This document shows positions 1 to 8,990 of a DNA stretch of 64,000 nt, piece after piece. Source of the DNA: Mycobacteriaceae bacterium (lineage in GTDB: Bacteria > Actinomycetota > Actinomycetes > Mycobacteriales > Mycobacteriaceae); assembly GCA_019749805.1 (NCBI GenBank), contig JAIEPH010000031.1, forward strand, positions 124,001-188,000, given 5' to 3'. Under the pieces are notes generated by a model. That model did not search any database, was not told the DNA's origin, and saw only the letters and a list, made by a program, of their open reading frames with translations. Position 1 is the first letter of the stretch. Every line of letters begins with the position of its first letter. A program made the translations under genes and the position numbers.

Positions 1-2128
1 CGAGCTTGGCCAGGATGTAGCGGTCCAGCACGTTCGCCGAATCGGTCCGCCACGCGCCCTTCTTCGGCGCATAAAGCGACAGGAAGGTGTATGCGTTCCA
101 CAATGGCAGCAGCACCTGCCGCACACCCTCGCGGATGCCCTGTTCGGTGACGATCAGGTTGCCGCCGCGCAGGATTGGCGACGCCATCAGGAACCAGCGC
201 ATGGCGTCGGAGCCGTCGCGGTCGAAAACCTCGGTGACGTCGGGGTAGTTGCGCAACGACTTGCTCATCTTCTGGCCGTCGTTGCCCAGCACGATGCCGT
301 GCGCCACACACGTCTTGAACGCTGGACGGTCGAACAGGGCGGTGGCCAGGATGTGCATGGTGTAGAACCAGCCGCGAGTCTGGCCGATGTATTCGACGAT
401 GAAATCGCCGGGGAAATGGGTGTCGAACCAATCGGCGTTCTCGAACGGGTAGTGCACCTGACCATAGGGCATCGACCCCGAGTCGAACCACACGTCGAAC
501 ACGTCCTCGATGCGGCGCATCGTGGACTTTCCGGTCGGGTCATCGGGATTCGGGCGGGTGAGCTCGTCGATATACGGCCGGTGCAGGTTGTCCGGACGTA
601 CGCCGAAGTCGCGCTCGAGCTCGTCGAGACTGCCGTAGACGTCGAGGCGCGGGTATGCCGGGTCGTCGGACTTCCACACCGGAATCGGGCTGCCCCAGTA
701 TCGGTTTCGCGAGATCGACCAGTCGCGGGCTCCCTGCAGCCACTTTCCGAACTGGCCATCCTTGACGTGCTCGGGGTACCAGGTGATCTCGTGGTTCAGC
801 TCGACCATGCGGTCGCGGATATCGGTCACCTTGATGAACCACGACGACACGGCGCGGTAGATCAACGGGTTTCGGCAGCGCCAGCAGTGCGGATAGGAGT
901 GGTCGTATGTCTCGTGGCGCAACAGCACCGCGCCGTTGGCGGCCGCCGAGCGCGCCTGGTTCTTCAGATCGCGGATGATCTGCGGGTTCGCGTCGAAGAC
1001 GTGCTGGCCGGCGTATTCGGGCACCGTGGCGTCGAACCTGCCCTTGGTGTCGACCGGCGTGACGGCGACGATGTCGGCCGCCTGGGCCGCCGCCATGTCG
1101 TCCTCGCCGTACGCCGGCGACATATGGACGATGCCGGTGCCGTCCTCGGTGCTGACGAAATCCGCAGCCAGCACCTGAAACGCGTTGCGCGCCCCCTCGC
1201 TGTCCATGAAGTACGGAAACGGCGGAAGATACCGCGTGCCGAGTAGTTCGCGTCCGCTGTAGGTGGCCACCACCTCGGGCTCGTCTCCTAATTCGCGGGC
1301 ATAGGCCCCCAGTCGCGCCCGTGCCAGCACATAGCGGCGCCCATCGGGTGCCTGCACGCAGACGTAGGGGATGTCGGGGCCCACCGCGACCGCCTGGTTA
1401 GACGGCAGCGTCCAGGGTGTCGTCGTCCAGATGAGAAGGAAGGCGCCGGCCAGTCCCTTGTCATCGCTGTCGAGCACCTTGAATCCGACGGTCAGCGCCG
1501 GGTCCTGGCGCATTTGATAGACGTCGTCGTCCATCCGCAGTTCGTGGTTCGACAGTGGCGTCTCGTCATTCCAGCAGTACGGCAGCACCCGGTTGCCCTC
1601 ATACGCCAGGCCCTTGTCCCACAGCTGCTTGAACGCCCAGATCACCGATTCCATGAAGCCGAGATCCAGCGTTTTGTAGTCGTTGTCGAAGTCGACCCAC
1701 CGAGCCTGGCGGGTGACGTAGGCCTGCCATTCGTCGGTGTACTTGAGCACCGAAGCGCGGCACGCTTCGTTGAACTTCTCGATGCCCATCTCTTCGATCT
1801 GAGCCTTGTCGGCGATGCCCAGCTGACGCTGCACCTCGAGTTCGGCGGGCAGGCCGTGAGTGTCCCAGCCGAAGCGGCGATCCACCTTGTAACCGCGCAT
1901 GGTGCGGTAGCGCGGCACGATGTCCTTGACATAGCCGGTCAGTAGGTGGCCGTAATGCGGAAGACCATTGGCGAACGGCGGACCGTCGTAGAACACATAA
2001 TCCGGCGATCCGTCCCGGCGCGCGATGCTGGCACGGAACGTGTCGTCGGAGTTCCAGTAGTCCAGGACGTCGGTTTCCAGCGCCGGGAAATTGGGCGCTC
2101 CAGCGGCCGGCTTCGGATAGGCGGTCAC
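1..2128 (-). CDS. ileS: isoleucyl-tRNA synthetase, 3' end cut by the window
   Basis: Class I aminoacyl-tRNA synthetase that charges tRNA-Ile in the cytoplasm. About 709 codons from the N-terminus are present; the C-terminal part lies outside the window. The HIGH signature appears as HYGH, shortly after DGPPFANG. The second signature KMSKS is encoded at 257-271 within [14 protein letters not shown]. The start is GTG at 2128, giving [17 protein letters not shown], with AGGAG a few bases upstream. The start region is embedded in a T-box leader, so expression should respond to uncharged tRNA-Ile. Mycobacterial IleRS is about 1,040 residues, so roughly a third of the protein is missing from view. 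Confidence 0.97.
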   Translation of the reverse strand, partial: MTAYPKPAAGAPNFPALETDVLDYWNSDDTFRASIARRDGSPDYVFYDGPPFANGLPHYGHLLTGYVKDIVPRYRTMRGYKVDRRFGWDTHGLPAELEVQRQLGIADKAQIEEMGIEKFNEACRASVLKYTDEWQAYVTRQARWVDFDNDYKTLDLGFMESVIWAFKQLWDKGLAYEGNRVLPYCWNDETPLSNHELRMDDDVYQMRQDPALTVGFKVLDSDDKGLAGAFLLIWTTTPWTLPSNQAVAVGPDIPYVCVQAPDGRRYVLARARLGAYARELGDEPEVVATYSGRELLGTRYLPPFPYFMDSEGARNAFQVLAADFVSTEDGTGIVHMSPAYGEDDMAAAQAADIVAVTPVDTKGRFDATVPEYAGQHVFDANPQIIRDLKNQARSAAANGAVLLRHETYDHSYPHCWRCRNPLIYRAVSSWFIKVTDIRDRMVELNHEITWYPEHVKDGQFGKWLQGARDWSISRNRYWGSPIPVWKSDDPAYPRLDVYGSLDELERDFGVRPDNLHRPYIDELTRPNPDDPTGKSTMRRIEDVFDVWFDSGSMPYGQVHYPFENADWFDTHFPGDFIVEYIGQTRGWFYTMHILATALFDRPAFKTCVAHGIVLGNDGQKMSKSLRNYPDVTEVFDRDGSDAMRWFLMASPILRGGNLIVTEQGIREGVRQVLLPLWNAYTFLSLYAPKKGAWRTDSANVLDRYILAKL

Positions 2129-2130
2129 GT

Positions 2131-2345
2131 GTCTCCTGTGCCTGATTGAGGCCTCCGGCCTCGGAAGCCCATCAGCGGCACGGGGACGACGTCGCGCGGT
2201 GCGCGAGCGCCGCGGTACCACCCCGCTTGCGTACATCACGTGATTCCAAGATGTACGCCGCTCACTTAGGGCGATGACGGGCCCACCCGTTCGGTTCTAC
2301 TGAGCTGGAATCAGCCGTTCTTCCGAAGGCTCCCCGGTGATAGCC
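2131..2345 (-). promoter_or_regulatory. T-box riboswitch leader of ileS, translational type
   Basis: On the minus strand the core T-box GGGTGGTACCGCGG lies at about 2211-2224. In UGGU the variable U would pair with an A discriminator base, as expected for tRNA-Ile. A stem GCGTACATC/GATGTACGC precedes it, and an ATC triplet (2273-2275) upstream is a candidate isoleucine specifier. No U-run terminator is seen. Instead GTCCCCGTGCC (2177-2187) can pair with GGCACAGGAGAC (2131-2142), which contains the ileS Shine-Dalgarno sequence. This fits the actinobacterial class with a short stem I and ribosome-site sequestration. TAGACT at 2367-2372 is a possible -10. The exact fold was not computed. Confidence 0.88.
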
Positions 2346-2410
2346 GGATCGACGCCGTTCTCGCCAAGTCTAATGACGAGCGCAAATCGGATCCACCGTG
2401 CGAGCAGCTC

Positions 2411-3064
2411 TCAGACGGCAGGCAGCGCGTCCGTGGTCATCTCGTAGAGCGCACGCGGAAACTGCTCGGCTAGCTCTTCGATGGTGTACGGCTCGAAATA
2501 GCTCGTGTCGTACCACCAGTCCACGTGAACCAGACCCTGGGTGCGGTACACCCTCATCTCCAGCGCGTGGCCCAGCCCCGGAGGCGTCTCCTGCACCGGC
2601 ACCGGCACCGAGCTCTCGGGTACCTGGCCCAAATAGTTGAAGTACACCTCCGACATCCCGTCGTCGGTGCGCTCGGCTGCCGAGGCCAGGGCGTTGTGAA
2701 CGCCGCGGAGAACGTCGGTGGCGCTGGCCTGTGCAGCCGTCACGCACATCACCGGGACTGCGTCCAGCAGACTGCCACGTTCGCTGGCCACGTCGATGGG
2801 CACAATGCCCTCACCGAGCGTCTTGGCGATCGTGCGAGCCAGCGCAGCAAGGAGGAGTTCGTCGGTTGGCGCCCCCAGCCAGTCGGAGGCTCCGTCGAGT
2901 TCGGCGGCGAGATCCTCGTTGTGGAGACTCGACTGCCGCACCATGCCCGCGGCACGAGAAGCGTCCGGGACGTCATGATCCACCACGTGGATCGTTGCTA
3001 ATGCAATTTCAGTAAAGGACTTAAAGGCCTCTTTAGCCGTCATACGCAACTGAGAAGCAACCAT
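2411..3064 (-). CDS. orphan protein resembling the C-terminal half of an NRPS condensation/epimerization domain
   Basis: A 217-residue soluble protein of unknown role. Residues from about 65 onward read like the second half of a peptide-synthetase condensation or epimerization domain: DELLLAALARTIAKTL, then FNYLGQ, then VHVDWWYDTSYFEPYTIEELAEQF near the C-terminus. The N-terminal half with the catalytic HHxxxDG motif is absent, and no adenylation or carrier domain is adjacent. The start at ATG 3064 is chosen because TATCGT lies exactly six bases upstream (3071-3076), a leaderless arrangement; a TTG at 3091 is less likely. It is transcribed divergently from the HTH gene. A binding or acyltransfer role is speculation. 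Confidence 0.72.
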   Translation of the reverse strand: MVASQLRMTAKEAFKSFTEIALATIHVVDHDVPDASRAAGMVRQSSLHNEDLAAELDGASDWLGAPTDELLLAALARTIAKTLGEGIVPIDVASERGSLLDAVPVMCVTAAQASATDVLRGVHNALASAAERTDDGMSEVYFNYLGQVPESSVPVPVQETPPGLGHALEMRVYRTQGLVHVDWWYDTSYFEPYTIEELAEQFPRALYEMTTDALPAV

Positions 3065-3085
3065 GGCCCAACGATAGCCCAAGTG

Positions 3086-3179
3086 TCCCAATTATGGGAT
3101 AGGCCTCCCGAAACTGTGACGGCAGTGTCAATTAAGGTAAAGCTTTCCGGTTTGCGGTTCGCACTGCCCATTTTATAAA
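3086..3179. promoter_or_regulatory. divergent intergenic region with several dyads and promoter-like elements
   Basis: This AT-richer stretch separates the divergent gene at 3064 from the HTH gene at 3192. It holds an inverted repeat TCCCA-ATTA-TGGGA (3086-3099), GGCAGTG/CACTGCC arms (3121-3127 and 3162-3168) and a palindrome AAAGCTTT (3139-3146). TATAAA at 3174-3179 could be the -10 for the rightward gene, with transcription starting a few bases before its GTG. The dyads are plausible autoregulatory sites for the HTH protein, but that is inference. Confidence 0.45.
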
Positions 3180-3191
3180 GATTGCTTTAGT

Positions 3192-3584
3192 GTGGGAAGG
3201 GTGCCACGTACCGACGAGAACGGCAGACAGCTAAAAGCCCTGCTTGATTACCTACTTGACGGCGACGTTGACGCCAAAGACATTTACGACGCGCTTGGGA
3301 TCTCGAGCAGCACGTACTACCGGCGCATCAAGGAAGCCGACTACCCTGACGCCGAGGAATTGCGCCGAATCTCGGATAGATTCGGCGTCAGCTACCCAGA
3401 CCTGCAGATCAGGTTCGGTCTGATGAGCGAACAAGAGGTGTGGAGCTACATCGAGTCTGCGCCGTTCGGCAGGACCGCTCTGCGGGAGGCCGCTGACAAC
3501 CGGACAGCCATCCGAACCAGCCATCGAACCCGCGCGCCAAAGCTCTCCGAGCTGAAACCGCGCAGTGACGCGCCCCCGCTGTAG
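3192..3584 (+). CDS. small helix-turn-helix DNA-binding protein
   Basis: A 130-residue protein with a helix-turn-helix region at about residues 25-65 (AKDIYDALGISSSTYYRRIKEADYP followed by DAEELRRISDRFGVS). The rest is basic and low in complexity toward the C-terminus (RTSHRTRAPKLSELKPRS). The layout is like small Xre/Cro-type or phage immunity-type regulators. The start is GTG at 3192 with no clear ribosome site; GTG 3201 would also be in frame. The next gene, 43 bases downstream on the same strand, encodes a membrane protein, a common pairing for such regulators. Its target is unknown; the dyads just upstream are the obvious candidates. Confidence 0.7.
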   Translation: MGRVPRTDENGRQLKALLDYLLDGDVDAKDIYDALGISSSTYYRRIKEADYPDAEELRRISDRFGVSYPDLQIRFGLMSEQEVWSYIESAPFGRTALREAADNRTAIRTSHRTRAPKLSELKPRSDAPPL

Positions 3585-3587
3585 CTC

Positions 3588-3593
3588 TATACT
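3588..3593 (+). promoter_or_regulatory. candidate -10 element for the membrane gene at 3628
   Basis: TATACT sits just after the HTH stop codon and about 35 bases before the GTG at 3628. It matches the TAnnnT consensus, so the membrane gene may have its own promoter in addition to read-through. Confidence 0.4.
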
Positions 3594-3627
3594 TTGCTGA
3601 GTACACCGCGGCTCGAAAGCGACATTC

Positions 3628-4365
3628 GTGGGTCTGACAACTCTTATTGCGATCACGCTTTGCTGTATCGCGTGGAGTTTGTGGATTCGCCGAGTTACCT
3701 GGTCGTCCCGTTGGGAGTTCGCCGCAACTCTGAACATCGCATTGCAGGGCGGCGCGGTACTGCTTATGTCACCGTGGGCCTCGGAGACGGTGGGCGCCTT
3801 TCTCCACTCGCTGACAGGTAAGTGGAACCTCGAGGACTACATCGGACACGATCTGTACATCGTCGCCGCGTCGGCGGTCGTGTACAACGCGCTGGGCCGG
3901 CTGCAGCAGGATCACGAACTGCAGCGGTCGTTCAAGCAGTACGTGGAGTACCCCGCGACGCTGTGCATCCCGCTGCTGCTGGTGGCGTTCACCCTGGGTA
4001 ACGGCGCGAAGATCTACAAGGCCGACTTCTTCCAGGTGCCGACGGACTTCTGGCTGAACATGTACTGGCTGCTGCTGTGCGGCACGCTCATCTACCTGCT
4101 GGGCTACGGCGCCCGGGCGCTGCTCGTCTTGCGTAAGGACCCGCGTTCACGCACGGTCGCCAACATCTACCTCGTGTCGTCGGCCGCGGGCATCGCCGCC
4201 TGCCTGGTCCGACTGGCCACCGCCTTCATCCCCCAGCTGCAGGCGATCGACGGCGGCACCACACTGGTCTGGGTGTTCGCGTGCATGTGCGGCGCCGGGT
4301 TTGCCATCACCTCGGCCGAGTCTTGGCGCAAGAAGACCAGGTGGTTTTCGACGGCGAAGGGCTGA
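3628..4365 (+). CDS. polytopic membrane protein of unknown function
   Basis: A 245-residue integral membrane protein starting at GTG 3628. Hydrophobic segments are visible near residues 2-20, 33-50, 75-90, 108-125, 140-160, 180-200 and 212-230, so about seven membrane spans. Short polar linkers carry KYIKADFFQ-like and RKDPRSRT sequences. No catalytic motif is recognised. It follows the HTH gene closely and runs convergently into lipL, with a 13-base gap between stop codons. A regulator plus polytopic membrane protein pair suggests one functional unit, perhaps sensing or lysogeny-like control, but nothing in the sequence proves a role. Confidence 0.7.
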   Translation: MGLTTLIAITLCCIAWSLWIRRVTWSSRWEFAATLNIALQGGAVLLMSPWASETVGAFLHSLTGKWNLEDYIGHDLYIVAASAVVYNALGRLQQDHELQRSFKQYVEYPATLCIPLLLVAFTLGNGAKIYKADFFQVPTDFWLNMYWLLLCGTLIYLLGYGARALLVLRKDPRSRTVANIYLVSSAAGIAACLVRLATAFIPQLQAIDGGTTLVWVFACMCGAGFAITSAESWRKKTRWFSTAKG

Positions 4366-4378
4366 GGTCGACTTCGGC

Positions 4379-5650
4379 TCAACCCGCGACGGACCGGGTG
4401 ACCTTCTTGTACGGTGCGCCGAGCGCGGGCATTGTTTCGTACCCACGTCTACGAGCGCGGGCGGCATCGCGGCGGATCAGGGTCTGCAGCCCGGCGAACG
4501 TCGCCTGATCGAGGACCATCCGCGTCAACAGCCGGTTGTGCACGAACCCGAAAGACATCCCCGTCTCCGGGTCCGCCCAACCCACCGAGCCGGCGAGCCC
4601 CGCATGCCCGAAGCCCGGCATCACACCGGGGATCGGCACCGAGTGGTATCCGAGGTGGAACGACAGCGGCACCCAGATGTTGCGGTCCGGCGCGAAGCTC
4701 GGCTCGCCGGTGAGGCCCTCGACCCTTTCGCGTGACAGAAACTGCGTGCCGTCGACGCGACCACCGTTGGCGATGGCGCCGTACAGCTTGGCCAGGGCAC
4801 GCGCGGTGGCCACGCCGTTCGCGGCGGGGATCTCGGCGTCCAGGAACGGTGTGTCCCCCTGGACGACGGCCTTCATCCCCGGGAAGTACATCGATCCGAA
4901 CACGCCGGAGACGCCCATGGCGGCGATCCGGGGCGCCACGAAGTTGAACACCGGATTGCTCAAAGTGCCCTGGGGCGCCAGGATTTGCGCGGCACGAGTC
5001 GGCGCGGTGGCCGGCGGCCGGCCCAGATGCAGCCCGTCGGTGTTCAGCGGTTCGGCCAATTCCTCACGGATCAGGTCCCGCATGCCCTTGCCGGTGATGG
5101 CGCGGCCGAGCCCCGACATCAGCCAGCCGTAGGTGAGCGCGTGATACGCCTGATGGCCGTACAGCAGCTTGTTCACCGGTGCGGCGGCGATCCGCCGCTC
5201 CATCGCGTGGTGGTCGAGCAGTTCGGCCTTGCTGACCCCGTTGAGATGAGACAGCCCCGCGCGGTGTCGCATGACGTCGCGCACCGTGATCTCGGCCTTG
5301 CCGTTCTCGCCGAACTCGGGCCAGTACTCGCTGACGGGCATGTCGTAGTCGATCAGGCCGCGGTCGGCGAGCCGATGGATCACCGTCGACGCCAGACCCT
5401 TGGTGACCGAGAAGACCATGGTGCCGGTGTCGGCTGTCCAGTACTCGGTGGCGCGGCGGTCCGAGTAGCCGGTCCACACATCGACCACGGGCTCACCGTG
5501 CAAGTAGACGGAGAGGGCACCACCGCCGAATCGTTTACCGGGGAACAACTTCGAGAAGGCCCGCAGAGTGCAAGCAAAGTTCGAATCCGCCGCGCCCTGA
5601 ACCCTGTGCGGGAGCGCTGCGCTGCGCCCCGCGGATTTGACACCCGTCAC
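4379..5650 (-). CDS. lipL: serine beta-lactamase-fold esterase, LipL-like
   Basis: A 423-residue member of the serine beta-lactamase-like (class C/EstB) family, matching M. tuberculosis LipL (Rv1497) in length and position next to meaB. The nucleophile motif SxxK is SVTK at residues 81-84, following the typical FSVTKG context. A YHALTYGWL segment supplies the usual tyrosine motif, and PGFGHAGLAGSVGWADPETGMSFGF is the characteristic C-terminal block. Such enzymes hydrolyse esters rather than beta-lactams. The start is GTG at 5650 (VTGVKSAGRS). It lies 59 bases upstream of the meaB stop and is read in the same direction, so it is probably a separate transcript. Confidence 0.88.
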   Translation of the reverse strand: MTGVKSAGRSAALPHRVQGAADSNFACTLRAFSKLFPGKRFGGGALSVYLHGEPVVDVWTGYSDRRATEYWTADTGTMVFSVTKGLASTVIHRLADRGLIDYDMPVSEYWPEFGENGKAEITVRDVMRHRAGLSHLNGVSKAELLDHHAMERRIAAAPVNKLLYGHQAYHALTYGWLMSGLGRAITGKGMRDLIREELAEPLNTDGLHLGRPPATAPTRAAQILAPQGTLSNPVFNFVAPRIAAMGVSGVFGSMYFPGMKAVVQGDTPFLDAEIPAANGVATARALAKLYGAIANGGRVDGTQFLSRERVEGLTGEPSFAPDRNIWVPLSFHLGYHSVPIPGVMPGFGHAGLAGSVGWADPETGMSFGFVHNRLLTRMVLDQATFAGLQTLIRRDAARARRRGYETMPALGAPYKKVTRSVAG

Positions 5651-5709
5651 AATGCATACAATTTACCTGCAGCCCCGGCAAATAAACCGGGTGTTACCGA
5701 AAAGTTAGG

Positions 5710-6690
5710 TTAGCGCACGTCAGACGCGTCCAAAATCTGTTGTGCAGCAAGCGCGGGCGTCAGCTCACCGTCGCGGACCTGGCGCTCGACTTCGGCCCGG
5801 ATCTCCTTAACCGCGGGATGCGACAGCACACGATCCAGCACGGTGTCGCGAACCATCGACCACGTCCACTCCACCTGCTGGGTGCGCCTGCGGGCCTCGA
5901 ACTCGCCAGCCGCGGTCAACACCTCGCGGTGCTTCAGCACCGTGTCCCACAACTCGACGAGGCCGTCGCCGGTCAGTGCACTCATGGTGAGAACCGGTGG
6001 GCGCCATAGCGTTTCGCGTGGATAGATCAGCCGGATCGCACCGGTCAGTTCGCGCGCGGCCGCCTTCGCCTCCACGGCATGCTCGCCGTCGGCCTTGTTC
6101 ACCACCACGATGTCAGCGAGCTCCAGCACGCCCTTCTTGATGCCCTGCAGCTGGTCGCCGGTGCGCGCCAAAGTCAGAAACACGAAGGTGTCCACCATGT
6201 TGGCGACGGTCACCTCCGACTGCCCGACACCCACCGTCTCCACGAGGATGACGTCGAACCCGGCGGCCTCCAGCAGCACGATCGTTTCGCGGGTGGACCT
6301 GGCGACCCCGCCCAGCGTGCCGGAAGTCGGCGAGGGGCGGATGTATGCGTCGGGGTGCACGGCCAGCTTCGCCATGCGGGTCTTGTCGCCGAGGATGGAG
6401 CCACCGGTACGCGTCGACGACGGGTCGACCGCCAACACCGCGACGCGGTGCCCCTGCTCGATGAGGTGCGTACCGAGCGCCTCGATGGCCGTGGACTTGC
6501 CGACACCCGGCACGCCGGTGATTCCTACGCGCATGGCACTACCGGCGTCACGCATCAGCTCCAACAGCAACTGCTGCGCCTGGTCGCGGTGGTCGGTGCG
6601 GGTGGACTCGACGAGTGTGATGGCCTTCGGCAGCGCCGCTCGGTCGCCGCGGCGAACGGCGTCCGCTAGTTCAGAAACCGGGAGGTTCAT
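5710..6690 (-). CDS. meaB: methylmalonyl-CoA mutase GTPase chaperone MeaB (ArgK family)
   Basis: A 326-residue G3E-type P-loop GTPase that protects and reloads adenosylcobalamin-dependent methylmalonyl-CoA mutase. The Walker A motif GVPGVGKST is at residues 59-67, followed by [30 protein letters not shown] and the base-recognition motif VVNKADG. The ATG overlaps the mutB stop by four bases (ATGA at 6687-6690), so it is translationally coupled. M. tuberculosis carries the mazE4/mazF4 toxin-antitoxin pair between mutB and this gene; here the two are fused directly. The older annotation as an arginine/ornithine transport ATPase (ArgK) is superseded. Confidence 0.95.
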   Translation of the reverse strand: MNLPVSELADAVRRGDRAALPKAITLVESTRTDHRDQAQQLLLELMRDAGSAMRVGITGVPGVGKSTAIEALGTHLIEQGHRVAVLAVDPSSTRTGGSILGDKTRMAKLAVHPDAYIRPSPTSGTLGGVARSTRETIVLLEAAGFDVILVETVGVGQSEVTVANMVDTFVFLTLARTGDQLQGIKKGVLELADIVVVNKADGEHAVEAKAAARELTGAIRLIYPRETLWRPPVLTMSALTGDGLVELWDTVLKHREVLTAAGEFEARRRTQQVEWTWSMVRDTVLDRVLSHPAVKEIRAEVERQVRDGELTPALAAQQILDASDVR

Positions 6691-8990
6691 CTACTCAGGT
6701 CGTAGCCCAGCTGCTCGGCGAGCTTCTGCAGCAGGCCGATGGCGGCGTCGGCGATCACGGTGCCGGGCGGGAAAATCGCGGTCGCTCCCGCCGCATACAA
6801 CTCGTCGAAGTCGCCGGGTGGGATCACGCCGCCGACCACGATCATGATGTCCGGCCTGCCCGCCTCGGCGAGCGCCTCGCGCAGCGCGGGCACCAATGTC
6901 AGGTGGCCCGCCGCGAGCGACGACACCCCGACCACGTGCACGTCATTGTCGGCCGCCTGACGCGCGACCTCCTCCGGCGTGGAGAACAACGAGCCGACAT
7001 CCACGTCGAATCCGATGTCGGCGAACGCCGTTGCGATGACCTTCTGCCCACGGTCGTGGCCGTCCTGGCCCATCTTGGCGATCAGGATGCGTGGCCTACG
7101 ACCGTCGGCCTCGGCGAACTTCTCGACGAATTCGGTTGCTTTGCCGATTCCAGTCACGTTGCCACTGCTCCCCACCTCATCACGGTAGACGCCGGCGATG
7201 GTGCGGATCTCGGCGACGTGCCTCCCGTACACCTTCTCGAGCGCATCCGAGATCTCACCGACCGTCGCGTGGGCGCGGGCTGCGTTGACGGCCAGCGCCA
7301 GCAGGTTGTTACCCAGGCCGTCCTCCCCTGCCGGTCCGGATGCCCCTGCCGCCCTGGTCAATTCGGCCAGCGCAGCCTGAGTTGCCGCCTCGTCACGCTC
7401 GGCGCGCAGCTTCTTCAGTTTCGCGATCTGCTCGGCGCGTACCCGGCTGTTCTCGACCTTGAGGACTTCCACCTCCTGGTCCTCGTCGACCTGGTATTTG
7501 TTCACGCCGATCACCGTCTGGGCACCGGAGTCGATGCGGGCCTGCGTTCGGGCGGCCGCCTCTTCGATGCGCATCTTCGGGATGCCCTCGCTGATCGCCT
7601 GCGCCATTCCGCCGTGGGCGACGACCTCTCCGATGTGCATGCGCGCCGCGGTGGCGAGCTGGTGGGTCAGCCATTCGACGTAGTACGAACCACCCCAAGG
7701 GTCGATCGGACGTGTCGTTCCGGACTCCTGCTGCAGCAGCAGCTGGGTGTTGCGCGCGATACGCGCCGAGAAGTCGGTCGGTAGCGCCAGCGCTTCGTCG
7801 AGCGCATTGGTGTGCAGGGACTGCGTGTGCCCCTGAGTGGCGGCCATCGCCTCGATACAGGTGCGCGCGACGTTGTTGAAGGCGTCCTGCGCGGTCAACG
7901 ACCAACCCGAGGTCTGCGAATGAGTGCGCAACGACAGCGATTTCGGACTCTTCGGATTGAACTCGGCAACCAACTCGCTCCACAGCAGCCGACCGGCGCG
8001 CAGCTTGGCGACCTCCATGAAGAAGTTCATGCCGATGCCCCAGAAGAACGACAGCCGCGGTGCGAACTTGTCGATGTCCAGACCGGCGTCCAGGCCCGCC
8101 TTGATGTACTCGACGCCGTCGGCCAGCGTGTAGGCGAGTTCGAGATCGGCTGTGGCACCGGCCTCTTGAATGTGGTACCCGGAGATCGAGATCGAGTTGA
8201 ACTTCGGCATCTTCACGCTCGTGTAGCCGAAGATGTCAGAGATGACCCGCATCGACGGCTTGGGCGGATAGATGTAGGTGTTGCGGACCATGAACTCTTT
8301 GAGAATGTCGTTCTGGATGGTCCCAGCCAGCTTCTCCGGGGGTACGCCCTGTTCCTCGGCGGCCACCACGTAGAGCGCGAGAATCGGCAGGACGGCACCG
8401 TTCATCGTCATCGACACCGAGACGGTCGACAGGTCGATACCGTCGAACAGCTGCCGCATGTCGAGAATGGAATCGATTGCCACACCGGCCATTCCGACGT
8501 CCCCCTGGACACGCGGATGATCGGAGTCGTAGCCGCGGTGGGTGGCCAGATCGAAGGCCACCGACAGCCCCTTCTGCCCGGCGGCAAGGTTGCGCCGGTA
8601 GAACGCATTCGACTCGGCCGCGGTCGAGAATCCCGCGTACTGACGGATGGTCCACGGCTGGTTGACGTACATGGTCGGGTACGGGCCGCGGACGAACGGC
8701 GGCGCGCCGGGGAAGGTGTCCAGGGGATATCCGGCATCCACCACGGCGTCACGGTCGGCGGCGATGTAGACCGGTTTGACGTCGATGCCCTCGGGGGTGG
8801 CCCAGTCGAGTTGCTCGGGTGTGTAACCGTGCGCGGCGGCGGCCGCGGCGATGTGCTCGGCGACCGCGGCCTCCGTGGCAGGCTCGGCCGTTTTCTCCCC
8901 GTGCAGGGGCACGTCGGCGAAGTTGGTGATCGCGCCCGGTTCAACGCCAGGAACCGGCTGGCCGGCGACATTGGACATCGTCATGGTCAC
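6687..8990 (-). CDS. mutB: methylmalonyl-CoA mutase large (alpha) subunit
   Basis: The catalytic subunit of adenosylcobalamin-dependent methylmalonyl-CoA mutase, 767 residues. It interconverts (R)-methylmalonyl-CoA and succinyl-CoA, linking propionate and cholesterol breakdown to the TCA cycle and supplying methyl-branched lipid precursors. The N-terminal TIM barrel contains TMNGAVLP and [11 protein letters not shown]. The C-terminal cobalamin domain carries the DxHxxG signature in [10 protein letters not shown], with the histidine that ligates cobalt. The GTG start at 8990 overlaps the mutA stop by four bases; an in-frame ATG (8984) is an alternative. Its stop overlaps meaB, completing a coupled mutA-mutB-meaB operon. 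Confidence 0.97.
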   Translation of the reverse strand: MTMTMSNVAGQPVPGVEPGAITNFADVPLHGEKTAEPATEAAVAEHIAAAAAAHGYTPEQLDWATPEGIDVKPVYIAADRDAVVDAGYPLDTFPGAPPFVRGPYPTMYVNQPWTIRQYAGFSTAAESNAFYRRNLAAGQKGLSVAFDLATHRGYDSDHPRVQGDVGMAGVAIDSILDMRQLFDGIDLSTVSVSMTMNGAVLPILALYVVAAEEQGVPPEKLAGTIQNDILKEFMVRNTYIYPPKPSMRVISDIFGYTSVKMPKFNSISISGYHIQEAGATADLELAYTLADGVEYIKAGLDAGLDIDKFAPRLSFFWGIGMNFFMEVAKLRAGRLLWSELVAEFNPKSPKSLSLRTHSQTSGWSLTAQDAFNNVARTCIEAMAATQGHTQSLHTNALDEALALPTDFSARIARNTQLLLQQESGTTRPIDPWGGSYYVEWLTHQLATAARMHIGEVVAHGGMAQAISEGIPKMRIEEAAARTQARIDSGAQTVIGVNKYQVDEDQEVEVLKVENSRVRAEQIAKLKKLRAERDEAATQAALAELTRAAGASGPAGEDGLGNNLLALAVNAARAHATVGEISDALEKVYGRHVAEIRTIAGVYRDEVGSSGNVTGIGKATEFVEKFAEADGRRPRILIAKMGQDGHDRGQKVIATAFADIGFDVDVGSLFSTPEEVARQAADNDVHVVGVSSLAAGHLTLVPALREALAEAGRPDIMIVVGGVIPPGDFDELYAAGATAIFPPGTVIADAAIGLLQKLAEQLGYDLSR

